Source of the DNA: Actinomycetota bacterium
GTDB taxonomy: Bacteria; Actinomycetota; Acidimicrobiia; Acidimicrobiales; Ilumatobacteraceae
Reading direction: 5' to 3'
NCBI GenBank assembly: GCA_030645495.1
Contig: JAUSLV010000006.1
Coordinates: forward strand, 186,001-250,000
DNA length: 64,000 bases
A model generated the notes under the pieces. It did not search any database. It worked only from the letters and a program-made list of their open reading frames with translations, and had not been told where the DNA came from. Every line of letters begins with the position of its first letter. Position 1 is the first letter of the stretch. Shown here one piece after another: positions 60,758 through 64,000 of the stretch. The position numbers and the translations under genes were made by a program.

Positions 60758-62164
60758 TCAGGCCGGCTTCGACGGCACCGCGATCGACGCCAGGTCGACC
60801 TGCTTCGGCACGTCGACGGCCGGGTGCGCCGGCGCAGTGGCGGCGTCGGGCATGTTCTCCTGAGCCGTCAGCTCGGGCAGCGGCGCGGTCTTCCAGTCGA
60901 CTCCCGGCGGGTGCTCGGTGGTGAGCCACGAGAAGATGTCGTACTCGCCGTCGAGCCAACTGCCGGTGCCGGTGCCCTCGCACGGGGCAAGTGCCTCGAT
61001 CAGCCTGGGCGCCGAGGCGGTGAACGTGTTGCCCACGAAACAGTTGCCCAGCGTGCTCTCGTCGAGGTCGGCGGAGGCCACGATCAGGTCGGCCTCGCGG
61101 TTGTCCTCCAACACGTTCTCGGCGACCCGGTTGTTGTAGCTGTTCCACAGCATCGCCTCACCCGGATCCTCCGGGCGCAGCTGCCGCTGCTCGTCGCACG
61201 TCTGCGTCCACTGCTCGGGGGTGGGCTGCTTGTCGTTGGGGTCTTCTTCCAAGTACGGGGCCAGCACGATGCCGCCACGGTCGTGGTCGTAGATCAAGTT
61301 GCGCTCGATGTCGTTCCCGACACCGCCGGCGCTGACGATGCCGTTGCCCATGGCGATGAGCGCCCAGTCGATGGAAGGCGAGTCGGCCTGGTTGTTGCTG
61401 TAGATCAGGTTGCCCACGATCGTGGTCTCGCGCTCGGGGTAGCACAGCTCGTACGTGCCGCTGTTGGGCACCACGCCGGCGCGGTTGTTGCGGAACACCG
61501 AGTTGATGATCAGCAGGTTGCCGCCCGAGTTGGTGCCCGAGTAGCCCAGGCCGTTGTGCTCGCTGACGGTGTCGGTGAGCACCGCGTTGCACGGGTAGCA
61601 GCCGCCGATGTACACGCCGGCGTCGACGCTGCCGGCGGTGTACAGGTGGTCGAGTTGACCGTTGACCGAGTCGTACACGTACACGCCGTAGTCACCGGTG
61701 CGGTACGTGTTGAGGTACGCGCCGTGGTAGCCGTCGACCCCGGTCCAGAAGAAGCCGTTCTTCGTGTAGTTCATCGCCGTCATGTTCTCGACGGTGACGC
61801 CCTTGGCCCCCAGGATGCGGATGCCGTTGTCCATCTCGAACTCGCCGTCGAGGATCACCGTGTTGCGGTCGAGCCCGCGGATGGTGAGCTGGTCGGTCTC
61901 GACCTGCACAGCTTCGGGGTAGGTGCCCGGGGCCACCAGGATCAGGTCGCCCGGCACGGCCGCGTCGACTGCTGCTTGGATCGTCGGGTAGTCCGCGGGT
62001 ACCTGCAGCGGCCCTGCGGCCGCCTCGGTCGTGGACGGCGCGTCGGTTGATGGCGCGTCGGTTGATGGCGCGTCGGTCGACGCCGAATCGGACGTCGAGT
62101 CGTCGCTGCAGGCCCCCAGCAGCACCAGCGCCGCGGTGGCCGCGGCAAGGATCTTCCTTCGCAT
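60758..62164 (-). CDS. Right-handed parallel beta-helix lipoprotein
   Basis: A 468-residue lipoprotein from ATG 62164, supported by GGGGGAG 6 nt upstream (an in-frame ATG at 62179 lacks one). Lipobox LLGAC, a linker with three tandem DAPST units, then a PbH1-type beta-helix starting PTIQAAVDAAVPGDLILVAPGTY as in NosD/pectate-lyase-like proteins. Such folds bind or cleave polysaccharides; no catalytic set is evident. Downstream of a cupredoxin gene and upstream of a DUF1996 gene. Confidence 0.86.
   Translation of the reverse strand: MRRKILAAATAALVLLGACSDDSTSDSASTDAPSTDAPSTDAPSTTEAAAGPLQVPADYPTIQAAVDAAVPGDLILVAPGTYPEAVQVETDQLTIRGLDRNTVILDGEFEMDNGIRILGAKGVTVENMTAMNYTKNGFFWTGVDGYHGAYLNTYRTGDYGVYVYDSVNGQLDHLYTAGSVDAGVYIGGCYPCNAVLTDTVSEHNGLGYSGTNSGGNLLIINSVFRNNRAGVVPNSGTYELCYPERETTIVGNLIYSNNQADSPSIDWALIAMGNGIVSAGGVGNDIERNLIYDHDRGGIVLAPYLEEDPNDKQPTPEQWTQTCDEQRQLRPEDPGEAMLWNSYNNRVAENVLEDNREADLIVASADLDESTLGNCFVGNTFTASAPRLIEALAPCEGTGTGSWLDGEYDIFSWLTTEHPPGVDWKTAPLPELTAQENMPDAATAPAHPAVDVPKQVDLASIAVPSKPA
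62040..62084 (-). repeat. Three 15-bp tandem repeats in the beta-helix gene linker
   Basis: Units at 62040-62054, 62055-62069 and 62070-62084; the first two are identical and the third differs at three positions. Each encodes one five-residue DAPST-type linker unit, so changes in copy number would alter linker length without shifting the frame. Confidence 0.85.
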
Positions 62165-62184
62165 CTGTGTCTCCCCCATGATGG

Positions 62185-62580
62185 TCACGGTGCCGTGACT
62201 TCGATCGTGCCGACCATACCGGCCTTCGCCGAACCGTGGATCGTGCAATAGAACGTGTACGTGCCCGGCGTGGCGAAGACGTGAGAGTACGTGGCGTCGG
62301 GCAGGAAGTGTGCATCGAGCACACCCCACTCGGTGGCTATGGGGTCGTCGGCCGGCACCACGTTGTGCGGGTTGTGCCCGGCGTTCTCGAACACGACTTC
62401 GGTGCCGGCAACCACGGTGAGCGTCTGTGGCAGGAAGTTGTTGTCGATCGCGAGCACGGAATCGGTGAGGCCGTTCGCCGGGTACGACTCGACTGTCGAG
62501 CCGGCCGTGTCACCATCGCCCCCACACGCGGCCAATGTCACCACCATCGCGAGCGACCATCGAATTGCCTTGCTGCGCAC
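62185..62580 (-). CDS. Cupredoxin (plastocyanin/azurin-like) lipoprotein
   Basis: A 131-residue protein from GTG 62580, preceded by GGGGG 4-5 nt upstream. Lipobox TLAAC (Cys19), then a cupredoxin domain with type 1 copper ligands His72 (NPHNV), Cys112, His115 and Met122 (CTIHGSAKAGM). It should carry electrons at the outer membrane face. First of three exported-protein genes in one run; the divergent DedA-like gene starts 54 nt away. Confidence 0.9.
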   Translation of the reverse strand: MRSKAIRWSLAMVVTLAACGGDGDTAGSTVESYPANGLTDSVLAIDNNFLPQTLTVVAGTEVVFENAGHNPHNVVPADDPIATEWGVLDAHFLPDATYSHVFATPGTYTFYCTIHGSAKAGMVGTIEVTAP

Positions 62581-62634
62581 GTTTCCCCCTGTCTGCGCCA
62601 CTGCGACGGGGACCGCCGCGTAGTGTGCCCCCCT

Positions 62635-63264
62635 GTGACCGTCGCAGAAGATATCGCCCCCGCGCCGACGCCCCGCACCGGGCCGATCTGGGTGGCCGCA
62701 TTCATCGGCCTGGTGGTGTGCACCAACATCGCCACCGCCTCGTGGGTCACGATGGACGACGAGCACCCGGCCAGCCTGCTGCTGCTGTCGTCGCGCAACC
62801 GCTTCCTCGTGGCCACCGTTCCCAGCGGCATCTCGCCGGTCACCTGGGCGTTGATCGCCTGTGCTCGCATTGGCGCATCGGCGATCGTGTGTCACATGCT
62901 CGGTCGCGCCTACGGCGACCGGGCACTGCGCTGGTTCTGGCGGTTCCTGGGCATGCCACCCGAGCAGGTGACGAAGTTCGAGAACGCGTTCGCCAACGCC
63001 GAGTGGGCGGTGGTGCCGTTCTTCGTGGGCAGCAACATCGTGTGGGTGCTCAGCGGCGCCGCCAAGACCACCTGGAAGCGCCTGCTTCCGCTGGCGGCCG
63101 TGGGTTTGGCAATCCGGCTGGCGCTGCTGTGGTGGTTGTCGAAGCAGTTCGAGTCGGAGGTGCGCAGCACGCTCAAGTGGTTCGATCAGTATCAGTGGTG
63201 GATCCTGATCGGCTCGGTGTTGATCGTGCTGCTGGTGAACGTGCGCAACTTCCGCGGCAAGTGA
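62635..63264 (+). CDS. DedA/SNARE-associated-like membrane protein
   Basis: A 209-residue protein from GTG 62635 with about four helices. The central part (ARIGASAIVCHMLGRAYGDRALRWFWRFLG, then PFFVGSNIVWVLSGAAK) resembles DedA/VTT-domain proteins, which are thought to move lipids between leaflets, although the canonical amphipathic motifs are diverged. Followed 23 nt later by tpx. Confidence 0.68.
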   Translation: MTVAEDIAPAPTPRTGPIWVAAFIGLVVCTNIATASWVTMDDEHPASLLLLSSRNRFLVATVPSGISPVTWALIACARIGASAIVCHMLGRAYGDRALRWFWRFLGMPPEQVTKFENAFANAEWAVVPFFVGSNIVWVLSGAAKTTWKRLLPLAAVGLAIRLALLWWLSKQFESEVRSTLKWFDQYQWWILIGSVLIVLLVNVRNFRGK

Positions 63265-63287
63265 CCGCGGTAGGTAAGCTTTACGTC

Positions 63288-63788
63288 ATGGCTACTACCA
63301 CTCTCGGCGGCAACCCCGTCAACACCATCGGCGATCTTCCGGCAGTCGGCTCGCAGACCCCCGGCTTCACCCTCACTTCGTCGGCCGATCTCAGCGACAT
63401 CACCGCTGCCTCGCTGCACGGCAAGCGCGTCGTACTGAACATCTTCCCCAGTATCGACACCCCCACGTGCGCCACCAGCGTGCGCAAGTTCAACGAACTG
63501 GCCTCGTCGCTCAGCAACACCACCGTCGTGTGCGTGGCAGCCGACCTGCCGTTCGCGATGAAGCGCTTCTGCGGCGCCGAGGGCATCGAAAACGTGGTCA
63601 CCGCCAGCACCTTCCGCAGTGAGTTCGGCACCGCCTACGGCGTGAAGATGGTCGATGGCCGCCTGGCCGGCCTGCTGGCCCGCTCGGTCGTCGTGCTCGA
63701 CGAGGCCGGCACCGTCATCCACAGCCAGATGGTGCCCAGCATCGGCGACGAGCCCGACTACGACGCCGCCATCGCCAGCCTCGGCTGA
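63288..63788 (+). CDS. tpx: Thiol peroxidase (atypical 2-Cys peroxiredoxin)
   Basis: A 166-residue peroxiredoxin. Peroxidatic Cys61 sits in SIDTPTCATS and resolving Cys95 in MKRFCGAEG; the pairing fits Tpx. It reduces hydroperoxides with thioredoxin in the cytosol. ATG at 63288. Convergent with the dapB fragment. Confidence 0.95.
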   Translation: MATTTLGGNPVNTIGDLPAVGSQTPGFTLTSSADLSDITAASLHGKRVVLNIFPSIDTPTCATSVRKFNELASSLSNTTVVCVAADLPFAMKRFCGAEGIENVVTASTFRSEFGTAYGVKMVDGRLAGLLARSVVVLDEAGTVIHSQMVPSIGDEPDYDAAIASLG

Positions 63789-63803
63789 GCCGGATCCCCA
63801 GAG

Positions 63804-64000
<197 letters not shown>

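Noticed and set aside
62040-62084. CRISPR-like repeat
   Set aside because: Three contiguous 15-bp units without spacers inside a coding linker; a simple tandem repeat.

Overview
The window is gene-dense, high-GC DNA with actinobacterial content: CarD, an FtsK/RNase J/DapA/RimO/PgsA/CinA housekeeping block, a PknG-type kinase with GlnH and GlnX, a wax-ester synthase, cytochrome P450s with a small ferredoxin, and an LCP protein. Frequent GTG and TTG starts and many 1-4 nt gene overlaps fit this. A member of Acidimicrobiia is my best guess, but that is inference. I see no phage, transposon, CRISPR array or rRNA. There is one tRNA.

Layout. 1-16.6 kb: lipid/CoA and oxidative metabolism (LMW phosphatase fragment, quinone reductase, crotonase, amidohydrolase plus CoA-transferase, SDR, threonine aldolase, PfkB kinase, TauD-type dioxygenase, two P450s and a ferredoxin), plus a GGDEF cyclase, an MFS exporter and a lipoprotein esterase. 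16.6-23.5 kb: VIT-family transporter, a dihydroorotate-dehydrogenase-like protein coupled to pyruvate:ferredoxin oxidoreductase, and a divergent wax-ester synthase.

23.5-32.1 kb is the most notable region. Seven minus-strand genes are almost all translationally coupled: GlnX-like membrane sensor, GlnH-like binding lipoprotein, coiled-coil protein, PknG-type kinase, PP2C phosphatase, VWA protein and FHA protein. The mycobacterial GlnX-GlnH-PknG amino-acid sensing arm is here joined to a kinase/phosphatase/VWA triad resembling TerY-type triads and to an FHA reader. Kinase, phosphatase and FHA protein all carry N-terminal zinc ribbons.

32.1-42.3 kb: class III aminotransferase; a tandem duplication of an unknown two-gene membrane cassette separated by a strong hairpin; an HIBADH-like dehydrogenase; a PLP decarboxylase; an SDR; an EEP hydrolase; a ComB-like phosphatase; a glutamine-synthetase-family enzyme; CarD; tRNA-Arg. 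42.3-54.0 kb: conserved core (cinA, pgsA, rimO, ftsK, RNase J, dapA) with interspersed lipoproteins and an LCP ligase. 54.0-63.8 kb: an accessory stretch between dapA and the dapB fragment at the right edge, holding a winged-helix gene, a methyltransferase, a TetR/diiron-protein pair with a clear palindromic operator, a polar amino acid ABC transporter, a cupredoxin/beta-helix/DUF1996 secreted set, a DedA-like protein and thiol peroxidase.
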